A DNA stretch of 64,000 bases from Streptomyces sp. AcH 505 (GTDB lineage: Bacteria > Actinomycetota > Actinomycetes > Streptomycetales > Streptomycetaceae): the NCBI RefSeq assembly GCF_000818175.1, contig NZ_JTIY01000003.1, forward strand, positions 4,976 to 68,975, read 5' to 3'. The notes under the pieces are model-generated. The model was given only the letters and a program-made list of their open reading frames with translations. It had not been told where the DNA came from and searched no databases. Position numbers and translations under genes: made by a program. Positions within the stretch are counted from its first letter, which is position 1; every line of letters starts with the position of its first letter. This document shows positions 31,428 through 39,152 of this stretch, piece after piece.

Positions 31428-31721
31428 TCAGTACGGCTGCCCCTGGTGTTCCTTGATGAGGTGGTCGAGCATGCGGCGTTCGGCTTCGGCCTGGTAGGCG
31501 TCGCGTGCTTCGTCTGGGTGGACGTGCTGGTGGGTGAAGTACCAGTCGAGGGTGGTGTCCCAGCATGCGGCGCCCATGAGGTGGACGTCGGCGTGGAGGA
31601 GGCAGGTGGTGGGCTGTGGGGGGTGTTGGGCGGGCAATGCTGCTCCTGTGCTGGCCGGGTCGGTTCCGCGGTAAACCACGGTGCCGCACTTGGCGCTGAT
31701 CGTTGCCCCTGCCCGGGTCAT
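31428..31721 (-). CDS. Hypothetical protein upstream of parB
   Basis: A 97-residue protein, ATGA-coupled to the SLOG gene upstream. It has two Cys and many His (CLLHADVHLMGAACWD, YFTHQHVHPDEARD), maybe a metal site, then a helix. Unknown role. Confidence 0.6.
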   Translation of the reverse strand: MTRAGATISAKCGTVVYRGTDPASTGAALPAQHPPQPTTCLLHADVHLMGAACWDTTLDWYFTHQHVHPDEARDAYQAEAERRMLDHLIKEHQGQPY

Positions 31722-32194
31722 GCGAGGACGCGGAGGACGGGGAGGCCTGCCTTCTTGGCGCGGCGGATGCAGTCTGCGGTGCCGTGGGAGTCGTGCGGTT
31801 GGGGCTTGCGGCAGGTGGCCCGAGTACAGGGGCGGATGAAGGCCACGCATAGGCGGGGTTGGAGGTCGACCATGTGCTGGTTGCGGCGGTGGCCGGCTGT
31901 TGGGCAGTAGTCCCGGCCGGCTCGGGGCCGCCGGTGGCCGGGCGGGCATTGCGGGCTGCAGGGGCCTTCCCAGTCGGAGGGGTGGGGGTCTCGGGGGATG
32001 CCGTTGCTGAGGGCCCATTGGTCGGAGAGGTCGTCGGCTCCTTCGGCGGTGCCGTGGGTGATGAGGATGCCGTCGTAGCCGTCTTGGATGGCGTCGTGCC
32101 AGGTCTGGAGGAGGGTGTTGGCGACGAGTTGGGTGTCGGTGAGGGTGCGGGGTCCGGTGATGAGGATCCGTGCGTAGTTGGGCGGGAGGTTCAT
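31718..32194 (-). CDS. DUF2493/SLOG-like protein
   Basis: A 158-residue Rossmann-type protein of the YspA/DUF2493 branch of the SLOG (DprA/LOG) superfamily: ARILITGPRTLTD at the N-terminus, GILITHGTAEGADDLSDQWA as the nucleotide-binding Gly loop, AGHRRNQHMVD, then HGTADCIRRAKKAGLPV. SLOG domains are thought to bind nucleotides or NAD-derived ligands, often in phage-host conflict. A Cys/His insert sits in the middle. Coupled to the DciA-like gene by ATGA. Confidence 0.75.
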   Translation of the reverse strand: MNLPPNYARILITGPRTLTDTQLVANTLLQTWHDAIQDGYDGILITHGTAEGADDLSDQWALSNGIPRDPHPSDWEGPCSPQCPPGHRRPRAGRDYCPTAGHRRNQHMVDLQPRLCVAFIRPCTRATCRKPQPHDSHGTADCIRRAKKAGLPVLRVLA

Positions 32195-32985
32195 GCGGCA
32201 CCGAACAGCCGCTTGGGCACGTCGCCGTGCTGTTCTTGGGCGGCGCGGGCGCGGGCGGCGGCGAGGCTGGCTTGGAGCCTGTCGGCCGGCTCGGGTGCGG
32301 TGAGGCGTTCCTGTTCGGCGACGGCGTCGGTGAAGGCGGTCTGGGGTTCGCGGCGGGTGGGGTGGGCGATGCGGGCGTTGAGGTCGTCGCGTGCGCGGGC
32401 GATGTGCGGGTCGTCGGCTGGCCGTGCGGGCTTGTGGGCGAGGGCTTCGGCCAGGGTCCGCTGGTAGCCGGGGGATGCGGTCTCCCGGGTGATGACCGGG
32501 CCGGGCTCCGGGGTCTGGTCGTGCTGGTCGGGCATGGTCGCGGTGGCGGGGGCCGCTATGGCGCCGACGGGCAGAACGCGGATTGACCGGACGGCGGGCT
32601 TGCCGAGCTTGTCGTTGATCTGCCGGGCCAGCTGCCCACCGAGGAGCCGGAGGTGCGCGGCGTAGGCGTGGGAGGCGGGGCGGAGATCGAGGCGGCCGCG
32701 TTCGGGGTCGTAGCTGACGGGTTGCACGGTGTCCACGAACTGGGGGCAGAGGGTGGGCCACTGGTCGAGGATGCTGCCGCCGGTGAGGGCCAACCGCCAG
32801 TCCTGATCCGTGTTGATGCGTCCGAGGACGGCTCCGAGACCAACCGGGTCGCGGCCGTCGCCGCGTTCACGGCGGGTGGTGCGGGGCCTGGGGTTTGCTG
32901 TGGGGGCGGTCTTGGCGGTGGCCCGGTAGTTGGCGAGGGCCTGCCGTGCGAGGTCGGCGCCGGACGCGGTCTGCTGCTCAGGCAC
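32191..32985 (-). CDS. DciA/DUF721-like helicase-loader candidate
   Basis: A 264-residue protein. Residues about 10-145 match DUF721/DciA: LARQALANYRATAK, then LGAVLGRINTDQDWRLALTG, WPTLCPQFVDTVQPVSYD, LRLLGGQLARQINDKLG. DciA loads the replicative helicase DnaB in most bacteria, so a mobile-element copy next to an initiator candidate fits origin firing. The C-terminal 110 residues are helical and Arg/Glu-rich. GTG 32985 overlaps the initiator stop by 8 bases, suggesting joint translation. Confidence 0.75.
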   Translation of the reverse strand: MPEQQTASGADLARQALANYRATAKTAPTANPRPRTTRRERGDGRDPVGLGAVLGRINTDQDWRLALTGGSILDQWPTLCPQFVDTVQPVSYDPERGRLDLRPASHAYAAHLRLLGGQLARQINDKLGKPAVRSIRVLPVGAIAAPATATMPDQHDQTPEPGPVITRETASPGYQRTLAEALAHKPARPADDPHIARARDDLNARIAHPTRREPQTAFTDAVAEQERLTAPEPADRLQASLAAARARAAQEQHGDVPKRLFGAA

Positions 32986-34345
32986 GGGAGGTCTCCATCC
33001 ACGGGTTGAGGGTGATGTTGGAGGACCGGCTGGCGAGGGCCTGGTCGACGAGGGCGCTGGTGTACAGGCGGCGGGCTTCCGTCTCGCCCAGGCCCTCGAT
33101 GGCGAACTCGATGAGGCCGGGGTCTTTCTGGGCGGCGGCCCGCATCTCGATCACGTCGTCGCGGGTGAGGGTTCCGATGCCGGGGATCGCACCGGCAGGG
33201 ATCTCACACAGGGACCCGTCTACCGGTTCTGGCAGAACCGGCCCCTGGCGTACCTGGGCGAACGCTTCGGCGGTGAGGCGGCGTACGTGGGCGCTGTTGG
33301 CGGTGCTGGTGGTGATGCCTTCGTCGTAGCCGGCGTGCCGGGCGTGTTCGGCTGTGCGGGACTCCTGCCAGGCGGCAACGGCGGTAGCGCGGCGCTGGGG
33401 GGTGGTGAAGAGGAGGTGGACGCCCTTGAGTCGGTGCGCGAGCATCCCGGACGGGCGGCGCACATCGCGGGCGGTGAGCGGCATGGTCTCTGCGATGGCC
33501 TGGACTTCGAGGGCTGTCCATCCGGCGTCGGCGACGTGGCGCACAATCCACGCGAGCCTTTGGGGGGATGCTCCGCCCAGCCACGGGATGAGGGTCATCA
33601 GTTCGCGGGCGAGCTGGTGACGGCGCCCGACCCGGTTGAGTTTCCGGGGCCCGCACTTGGACGTCTTCGGGGTGGGGGAATCTGCTTCCCCGCTTGCGAG
33701 CTTGCTTGTCTCAGAGGGAAGAGAGTTACAACCGGTGGGAGAAGACGCTGAGGTACCACCCTGCATTGGGGTGCAAAGGGACCCCCCGGAAACAGGGGTG
33801 GTGCGGGCCCGGCGACGACGCTTACGGATCTTCCTCGCGGCCTTCTTGGCGAGCTTCCCGATCAGGGTTCGGGACTCGGGGGCGATGCCTACGGGGCGCC
33901 GTTGCAGCCCTTCGCCGGTGGTGCGGATCCCGAGGGCCGTGTCGAACACGGTGGGGATGATCCGCTCGTACACGGACGCCTGGTTGGGCTGCCCGGAGAG
34001 ACGGGTGCCTTTGCTGCGGTAGGCGAGGAGCCCGGCTTCACGGAGCATGCCGAGGTGGTACTGCACGGTCCTCTCCGAGCAGTCCAGCTTGCGGGCGAGG
34101 TAGTCGATACCGGGCCGGCACTCGGACAGGGCGGAGATTTCCTGCGCGATGAGGACGGTGGTGGGCCCCCAGGCGGGTCCGTGGGTGCGGGTGGGCTTGT
34201 ACAGGCCGGAGCCGCTTACCCAGTGGATGGCTTGCATCCAGGAGTAGGGGTCGGTGGCGGTGCGTCCGGTCGTGGTGGCGACCCATTGGTGGGCTGCGTC
34301 CACGCGGAGGGTGCCGCCACGACCGGGATCATCACTCTCGCACAT
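32978..34345 (-). CDS. Winged-helix replication initiator candidate
   Basis: A 455-residue protein from ATG 34345; GTG 34483 (501 residues) is the alternative, and neither has a strong ribosome site. Residues about 20-120 contain a winged HTH (IDYLARKLDCSERTVQYHLG, then LREAGLLAYRSKGTRL). A strongly basic linker follows (GKLAKKAARKIRKRRRRAR), then a helical C-terminal region (SPQRLAWIVRHVADAGWTAL). The layout and its place with DciA and parAB suggest a plasmid-type initiator, but no catalytic Rep motif is present. A parS-like site lies inside the coding region at 33223. Confidence 0.6.
   Translation of the reverse strand: MCESDDPGRGGTLRVDAAHQWVATTTGRTATDPYSWMQAIHWVSGSGLYKPTRTHGPAWGPTTVLIAQEISALSECRPGIDYLARKLDCSERTVQYHLGMLREAGLLAYRSKGTRLSGQPNQASVYERIIPTVFDTALGIRTTGEGLQRRPVGIAPESRTLIGKLAKKAARKIRKRRRRARTTPVSGGSLCTPMQGGTSASSPTGCNSLPSETSKLASGEADSPTPKTSKCGPRKLNRVGRRHQLARELMTLIPWLGGASPQRLAWIVRHVADAGWTALEVQAIAETMPLTARDVRRPSGMLAHRLKGVHLLFTTPQRRATAVAAWQESRTAEHARHAGYDEGITTSTANSAHVRRLTAEAFAQVRQGPVLPEPVDGSLCEIPAGAIPGIGTLTRDDVIEMRAAAQKDPGLIEFAIEGLGETEARRLYTSALVDQALASRSSNITLNPWMETSRA
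33223..33241. promoter_or_regulatory. parS-like palindrome 6
   Basis: CCGGTTCTGGCAGAACCGG inside the initiator-candidate gene, 1.8 kb from copy 5. It encodes part of VLPEPVDG, the same peptide phrase that copy 3 encodes in parB. Confidence 0.8.
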
Positions 34346-34507
34346 GCGTTCGAACGTGTCATGTGAACTGATCGTGTCGCCGGGGGCTGCGGGGGTGCGA
34401 GTTTCTTCGAGTGGACGGGAGTTTCCTCGCGAATCGCCCGAGCGGACATGCTGAAGCTGACAAGCAGGGGTTACGTACGGCACTATGGACTCGCCTTCGC
34501 TTAGCGG

Positions 34508-34533
34508 TTGGGGGCACAAAAAGGCCCCGCTTC
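34508..34533 (-). terminator. Intrinsic terminator
   Basis: On the minus strand GC-A-CCGC pairs with GCGG-G-GC around a CGAA loop and runs into CCTTTTTGTG. It ends leftward transcripts from the 36155-34704 operon or a local RNA before the initiator gene. Confidence 0.7.
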
Positions 34534-34543
34534 GGCGGTGCTG

Positions 34544-34678
34544 GGTTCGTGGAGAACCTGAATTACTCCGGGGAACCGGAGCCTTAGATCGGTCGCCAAA
34601 CCGATCCGTGGGATAGGGCCGCAGACGGTGCGCCAACACCAGCGGCCAGCGGTAGAGGAAGCGCCCCCGCCAAGGGGC
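34544..34678. ncRNA. Array of five hairpins, three with an identical hexaloop
   Basis: In plus-strand order: GGTTC/GAACC (34544-34558); CTCCGG-GGAA-CCGGAG (34566-34581); GATCGGT-CGCCAA-ACCGATC (34587-34606); GGCCGC..GGTG-CGCCAA-CACC..GCGGCC (34617-34647); GCCCC-CGCCAA-GGGGC (34663-34678). The three CGCCAA loops begin at 34594, 34631 and 34668, exactly 37 bases apart. On the minus strand the loops read TTGGCG and a terminator follows at 34508. The whole 34346-34703 gap has no supported gene. Its strand and function are inferred. Confidence 0.6.
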
Positions 34679-34703
34679 TCAGGACCTCCCGCTTAGGAAG
34701 TCG

Positions 34704-35162
34704 CTACGTCACCTGATCTCCCTTACTGGGTGAGGTCTGTCCCTGCGCCGCTCCGGCGAGGAAGTCATTGCGGAAGCCGCCCAGTTCCGCGACGCGGATC
34801 ATGTCGCGTGTCCAGTCACTCGGACCGGCCGGGCCGTCCACGGTCTCGTTCCATCCCTGCCTGTAGTCGGGGTGGTGGCGCCACATGCGAGTGAAGAAGC
34901 GCATGGTCGAGCAGGGGAAGCCCGAGCTGCCGTGGCAGGTGTAGCAGCGCACCCAGTTCATGCCGTTGCGACCGACATGGGTAGCGTGCAGGCTCACGGC
35001 CAGCCGAAGAGACAGCACACGGTTCATGGCCTCTTCGCGAGACGGGCCAGCCGGAAGTGCTTCGGCGTCTGCGAGTTCTTCGGTGAGGCGTGCGTACACG
35101 AAGTCCTCAGCGTGGAACTCCCAGCCGAAGTCGGGGTCGTCAGAGGTGAGGTAGGCGCTCAT
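34704..35162 (-). CDS. DUF6221-like protein
   Basis: A 152-residue protein. WVRCYTC followed by FPCSTMRFFTRMWRHHPDYR resembles the Cys motif and HPDYR end of DUF6221, a family of short actinobacterial and phage proteins of unknown role. ATGA overlap with the upstream gene. Last gene of its operon, before the hairpin array. Confidence 0.65.
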   Translation of the reverse strand: MSAYLTSDDPDFGWEFHAEDFVYARLTEELADAEALPAGPSREEAMNRVLSLRLAVSLHATHVGRNGMNWVRCYTCHGSSGFPCSTMRFFTRMWRHHPDYRQGWNETVDGPAGPSDWTRDMIRVAELGGFRNDFLAGAAQGQTSPSKGDQVT

Positions 35163-35644
35163 CGGTCGACCTCCGCTCGGCTCGCCTTGCTGGGCCTGGC
35201 CTGCTCCTGCGCTTGTCCGGGGCAGGAAGTCTGAGTGGTCTGGCCGCGCTGGAATTCGACCATGCGCAGCATCTGCTGCCCGAGCCGTTCCGCGTCATCG
35301 ACGGGCATCTGCACTTCGATCTCGCGGCCGACGGCTGGCTTGCCGCCCTTCGTGATCGAGCCGGTGAAGCACACGTACCGCTCGCCGGTATCGCCCCATG
35401 CGGTGGCGAAGGTGCGGGGGAACGCGAAGCTGGTGACCTTGGCCAGCCAAGCTCGCTTCCGCCCTGGCCGGTTCCGCTGGTGCATGTTCAGCAGGGCGAC
35501 CGCCGTGGTGACGACTTGGGCGATGTCGTCCGAGTCGGCTCTGGATTCGAGGAGCTCGTGAACCTGACGGATTGCGGCCTCGGCAAGGACAGGCGGCGCG
35601 GCTGCAAGTACGTCCCCGTAGAGGTTCTCACCCAGGGCGCTCAT
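35159..35644 (-). CDS. Hypothetical protein
   Basis: A 161-residue protein with a helical N-terminal half (RQVHELLESRADSDDIAQVV), a basic central patch (RNRPGRKRAWLAKVTSFAFP), and a strand region ending in EFQRGQTTQTSCPGQA. ATGA overlaps on both sides. No domain recognised. Confidence 0.65.
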   Translation of the reverse strand: MSALGENLYGDVLAAAPPVLAEAAIRQVHELLESRADSDDIAQVVTTAVALLNMHQRNRPGRKRAWLAKVTSFAFPRTFATAWGDTGERYVCFTGSITKGGKPAVGREIEVQMPVDDAERLGQQMLRMVEFQRGQTTQTSCPGQAQEQARPSKASRAEVDR

Positions 35645-36042
35645 CGGCTTCCCTCCGTCAGGCCGTAGCCCTCAGCGAGGTTCTGCACGACGGGGCACAC
35701 CTCGTGGTTGTAGAACCGAGCAAACTCATCCAGGTCGCCGTCGTAGTCGTAGGCGGGGCATGAGTGGCCTCGCCCGCCGTGGAGTTCGAGGAGCTTCCGG
35801 TCGGCGGCGCAACGGCGCAAGACCGACTCGGGATCGTTCAGGGCGATGTGGACGATCGATGCTGCACGGTTCTCCCGGGACCTGGCCACCAGGGCGTGCC
35901 GCTGATCCCGAACCCCGTACACGAACGGGCCCTCAGACCAAGTCCCTCCGGCCTCGGATGCGGCGTCGCCGGCGATCCGCTCCCAGTTGGAAATGGCTCC
36001 GTTCAGCCAGCCGAGGATTCCCTCGCCGGCTGCCGTGCTCAT
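35641..36042 (-). CDS. DUF6221-like protein
   Basis: A 133-residue protein. The run GPFVYGVRDQRHALVARS, then IVHIALNDPESVLRRCAADR, fits the DUF6221 core (HIARHDPxxVLRxxxAxR). CPAYDYDGDLDEFARFYNHE follows. Together with the 34704 product it gives two related genes in one operon. Function unknown. Confidence 0.7.
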   Translation of the reverse strand: MSTAAGEGILGWLNGAISNWERIAGDAASEAGGTWSEGPFVYGVRDQRHALVARSRENRAASIVHIALNDPESVLRRCAADRKLLELHGGRGHSCPAYDYDGDLDEFARFYNHEVCPVVQNLAEGYGLTEGSR

Positions 36043-36155
36043 CGTGCGGTCTGCGTAGGAGTGACAGGGCCCGTGTGCGTCGGCGGTGTGATGTTCACGC
36101 CGGTCTCGCGGGTCCCACTGTCTGAACGGGCCGGGGCCCGGGTATTCTTCGCCAT
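36039..36155 (-). CDS. Small leader protein
   Basis: A 38-residue Thr/Pro-rich peptide from ATG 36155 (GAAGGTGCC upstream), ending with an ATGA overlap into 36042. It looks like a translational leader for the operon; no motif. Confidence 0.45.
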   Translation of the reverse strand: MAKNTRAPARSDSGTRETGVNITPPTHTGPVTPTQTAR

Positions 36156-36406
36156 GTCGGCACCTTCGCGATGGTTGTGTGTCGACCCGACCTCGCTCCC
36201 TGGTGTTGGCTCACCTGGGAAAACAGCGGGGTCGGACCTATGTCTGGGGTGACACCATCCGGACTGTGTACCTGAGTAGCCGTCTGGCGCCAAGCGCAGC
36301 TTACCAACTTGAGCCGCCACTGTCCCTACCCATCGTGTGACGTGTCGGATCAATCGACGCATAGTCAGACCTCCAGTTCATCGCACAGCCGTGCGGGACC
36401 CTGCGT

Positions 36407-36444
36407 TGTCCTATAAAAAAACGCAGAAAATAACGATCATGAGC
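36407..36444 (+). repeat. 38-bp inverted element, left copy
   Basis: It begins TGTCCTATA, has an A-rich centre, and ends AAATAACGATCATGAGC. The copy at 48725-48762 is inverted and differs at 3 of 38 positions. Here CTGCGTT (36401-36407) and AACGCAG (36420-36426) can also pair. It lies in an AT-rich patch between genes. Confidence 0.8.
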
Positions 36445-36463
36445 GCCCCTGTGTCGCTTCGCT

Positions 36464-36877
36464 CTAACCTGCCCTGAGCAGCAACAACGCACCTGGGGCA
36501 GACGGTTCAGGTGGGGTGATGTTGATGATGTGCCCACTGGTTTCGGGGGTTTGGTGGCGGCGGTTGGTGCGTGCTGCGGTGGCGGCGGCACGGCATGTCC
36601 GGCAGCGGCAACCCTGGTTGTTGTAGCGGGATTCACCGTGCGCGGTGGTGTCCTGACGGACTTTCCGCCCGATCTGCTTGGCCTCCTGGACGGCCTGGGC
36701 GAAGCCTGGGTCGGCGCGTTGGTGGAGGCGGGGCAGGTTGGGGCTGATACCGACGTGGGCGGCGGCGTCCTTGAGGAGCATCCCCGTGGCGAGGGCTTCG
36801 AGGTATTGCTGGCGCCGGTCGGGGGTGAAGGTGACCTGCCTCCCCGGGCGGCGCTTCGCGGCGGCGACCTGGGTCAC
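36464..36877 (-). CDS. HTH plus CRC-x2-C protein
   Basis: A 137-residue basic protein. An HTH region (YLEALATGMLLKDAAAHVGI) is followed by HGESRYNNQGCRCRTCRAAA, the same Cys motif that opens the 20530-21462 protein ([20 protein letters not shown]). GTG 36877 overlaps the previous stop as GTGA. Probably a DNA-binding member of the same phage family. Confidence 0.65.
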   Translation of the reverse strand: MTQVAAAKRRPGRQVTFTPDRRQQYLEALATGMLLKDAAAHVGISPNLPRLHQRADPGFAQAVQEAKQIGRKVRQDTTAHGESRYNNQGCRCRTCRAAATAARTNRRHQTPETSGHIINITPPEPSAPGALLLLRAG

Positions 36878-37269
36878 GGGTGCCCGCCCTCACGCACACC
36901 CTGCGCCTCACCGTCGGCGGGGTGGTGGACGCTGGCACTCCGTCCGGTCAGACGGGCCATGCCCTCGTACCCGGCATCCCGCAGCTCGCCACGCAACCGG
37001 TTCAGCCCCTCAGCGGTCCACTGGGGGCGGGCGGTCATCTTCCCCGCCAGGTAGCCGACAGGCAGGGCCATGTCCCAGATACGGCGAACCACGTCGGGGT
37101 CGACGTCGGGGAACATCACCTCCGGTAGACGGGTGGGCCTGCCGACGTGGTCGAGCATGCCCTTGGCGATGAGCCCCGCCAGGTACTGGCCCGAGTCCTC
37201 GCAGCGTTCGGTGAGGGCTTGGTCGACGACGGTGGGGTTGGCTGGTGGCAGGTTGTGGCTGGTGGTCAC
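36874..37269 (-). CDS. Hypothetical protein
   Basis: A 131-residue helical protein (DSGQYLAGLIAKGMLDHVGR, then WTAEGLNRLRGELRDAGYEG), GTGA-coupled on both sides. No family recognised. Confidence 0.6.
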   Translation of the reverse strand: MTTSHNLPPANPTVVDQALTERCEDSGQYLAGLIAKGMLDHVGRPTRLPEVMFPDVDPDVVRRIWDMALPVGYLAGKMTARPQWTAEGLNRLRGELRDAGYEGMARLTGRSASVHHPADGEAQGVREGGHP

Positions 37270-37601
37270 GGTCGCACCTCCGGAGTGACGTTGAAGGTTC
37301 CGTCACCGGCGAAGACGGCCTTGATGTCGGCGAGGGCCATGCCCTCGAACGTCAACCAGCAGGCTGTGCAGGGCTTGCCGTCCAGGGGGACGGGCTCACC
37401 GCAGTACCGGCACGGTTCGCCGGGCTGTTCGGTGCCGTAGCTGCATGGGTGCTCGGGGTGGTGCGGGTGGGTGTTGAAGACGCACGCGTCGCGGGCCTGG
37501 GCTGCGCAGGCTCGGCAGAGGTCGGAGTCTGGGTCGCGCCAGTGCTGTTGGTACGTCTCGTCGCAGCGGAGGCAGTGGAAGGTCGGCTGGCTGGTGGTCA
37601 T
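37266..37601 (-). CDS. Multi-zinc-ribbon protein
   Basis: A 111-residue protein with CLRC, CRAC, CRYC and CTAC pairs plus extra Cys, enough for two zinc ribbons. It ends in a compact domain (FEGMALADIKAVFAG). ATGA overlap with the WhiB-like gene upstream, so the two are co-expressed. Confidence 0.65.
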   Translation of the reverse strand: MTTSQPTFHCLRCDETYQQHWRDPDSDLCRACAAQARDACVFNTHPHHPEHPCSYGTEQPGEPCRYCGEPVPLDGKPCTACWLTFEGMALADIKAVFAGDGTFNVTPEVRP

Positions 37602-38485
37602 GCGGCGGGCTCCAGTGCGGCGGGGGTGGGGAGGTTGAGGGGCAGGTGGGTGTGGTGGGTGGCGGGTACGAGGCGGAGCGCGCGCCGCAGGGGGTGCGGC
37701 GCGCGCTCGGGGCTCCTGGCGGGTGTGCGGCGGCCGCGCGGTAGGTGCTCGTACCCGGGGAGGATCAGCTGCACGGGTCGGGTGGGGGCGATACGGCGCT
37801 GCCGGATGCCGTCCGTCGTCGGCGCCGCCGCGTACGGCCAGGTTCCGTCGGGGCGGATCCGGGTCGACGGGGGGAGGATCCGGTGCTGCACCGCGGCGGC
37901 AAGGAGTTGGGCGCGGGTCGCGGTTTCCCTGTCCAGCCCGAGCATCGTGACGAGGGCGCTGCGGTGCCAGTTGGCGGTGCGGACGTCCATGCCGGCCCGG
38001 TATGCCACCAGCTCCGGGTCCGTCTCCCTGGCCAGGGAGCGGAGCACGGCGAGTTTCTGGGGGGTGCGGGCGTCCGCGACCGCCAGACGTGGGGTGTCCA
38101 CCGCGGCGGGCAGGGTGCCATTTTGTGCTGCGGTCACGGCGGCGGCCCGGCGGGCGATCAGGGCCCGGTGCCGGGCCAGAGGGTGCTCACCTCCGAAGAT
38201 GCCTTCCGGCTCCGCCAGATGCCCGTCCTCGGTCTCCGTGTTGGCGTACGCCGCACACAGGGCCCGTACCGGGCACCACCCGCAGATACGGACCGCGGCA
38301 CGCTCCCGCGCCAGGCGCACACGCTGCGGCTCCTGACCGTCCCCCGTATACGGGGCCCACGCATCGACGGACACGTCCGGGTCGCCGGCCGACCGGCGCG
38401 GATCATCCTCGTCGGGGGCGCACCCCCGGTACTTGTACATCGGGTCGTCCGTCAACTGCTGGCGTGCGAGCTTCGGGTCGGTCAT
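37598..38485 (-). CDS. Divergent WhiB-like protein
   Basis: A 295-residue protein. C22, C68, C71 and C77 (GCAPDEDDP and ICGWCPVRALCAAY) with GIFGGE at 95-100 are the Wbl cysteine pattern and turn, with GVWGG changed to GIFGG. The 46-residue gap between the first and second Cys is longer than the 27 residues in the 21459 protein. A 190-residue C-terminal extension has an HTH-like stretch (AGMDVRTANWHRSALVTMLG) and a Pro/Arg-rich end. Predicted Fe-S binding regulator, clearly different from the first. Confidence 0.75.
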   Translation of the reverse strand: MTDPKLARQQLTDDPMYKYRGCAPDEDDPRRSAGDPDVSVDAWAPYTGDGQEPQRVRLARERAAVRICGWCPVRALCAAYANTETEDGHLAEPEGIFGGEHPLARHRALIARRAAAVTAAQNGTLPAAVDTPRLAVADARTPQKLAVLRSLARETDPELVAYRAGMDVRTANWHRSALVTMLGLDRETATRAQLLAAAVQHRILPPSTRIRPDGTWPYAAAPTTDGIRQRRIAPTRPVQLILPGYEHLPRGRRTPARSPERAPHPLRRALRLVPATHHTHLPLNLPTPAALEPAA

Positions 38486-38775
38486 CTCGGTCTCCCCTCG
38501 GTCGGGTCGGTGGGTGCGTAGAGGGCGAGAGCCCGGGTCAGTTCGAGATCAGCGGCCTCAAGGACCGGTGCCGCAGCCCGTGCCGCGGTCAGCCGGTTGC
38601 GTAGGGCGGTCATGTCACGGTGGTGACCCGCCTCCATGAGGCGGGCCCGAGCACGTTCCGCGGCGAGAGCCCGGGTGAGGGCTCGCAGCCGCCGCCACAC
38701 GGCCAAGATCAGAGCGACGAGAGGGGCGGCGGTGAGCGCCACCACAGGAATCCAGGACAAGGCGATCACCTCCAC
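38482..38775 (-). CDS. Membrane protein with coiled-coil tail
   Basis: A 97-residue protein with an N-terminal membrane helix (WIPVVALTAAPLVALILAVW) and an Ala/Arg coiled coil. GTG 38775 has a weak site. The end overlaps the WhiB-like start by ATGA. Confidence 0.6.
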   Translation of the reverse strand: MEVIALSWIPVVALTAAPLVALILAVWRRLRALTRALAAERARARLMEAGHHRDMTALRNRLTAARAAAPVLEAADLELTRALALYAPTDPTEGRPR

Positions 38776-38791
38776 AGTGGGGTGCCTGGGG

Positions 38792-39070
38792 TTAGGGGTT
38801 GGGCGGGGTCAGGGTGGGCGGGTCGTACAGGGCCTCGTACCGGCGCCGGGCGTCCACCAGGGCCGCGGTCTCCGCGTCACGGATGGCCTGCTGGCGGAGC
38901 TGCAGTTCGTCCTCCGCACGGGCCATCGCGGTCCGGTGGGCGCGGGTGTTCGTGAACACGTCCGGGTCCGGGCCGCGGCGGCGCAGCCACCATGCGTGGA
39001 CGGCAGGCCCGCCGCCCCAGCCCCACGCGATCAAAACGGCGCCCACGATGTACCAAACGGTGTCGCTCAC
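38792..39070 (-). CDS. Membrane-anchored coiled-coil protein
   Basis: A 92-residue protein: one membrane helix (VWYIVGAVLIAWGWGGGPAV), a basic stop (WWLRRRG), then a coiled coil (AMARAEDELQLRQQAIRDAE). GAGGAGGCCGCT precedes GTG 39070. Its layout mirrors the 38482 product next to it. Confidence 0.6.
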   Translation of the reverse strand: MSDTVWYIVGAVLIAWGWGGGPAVHAWWLRRRGPDPDVFTNTRAHRTAMARAEDELQLRQQAIRDAETAALVDARRRYEALYDPPTLTPPNP

Positions 39071-39101
39071 AGCGGCCTCCTCACAGGTCCGGAGAGCAGA
39101 A

Positions 39102-39130
39102 CGGCCGGCCCTCACACTGGGGGCCGGCCG
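39102..39130 (-). terminator. Terminator after the HTH gene
   Basis: CGGCCGGCCC pairs with GGGCCGGCCG (10 bp) across 9 bases; on the minus strand TTCTG follows. It ends the operator-5 leftward operon (41799 to 39153). Confidence 0.7.
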
Positions 39131-39152
39131 GATGGTGTAGAGGTGCGTGTCG

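Noticed and set aside
34531-34703. Possible tRNA gene in the hairpin array
   Set aside because: Stem and loop sizes do not fit: the hexaloops are not 7-nt anticodon or T loops, no acceptor stem pairs the ends, and there is no TTCGA T-loop on either strand.
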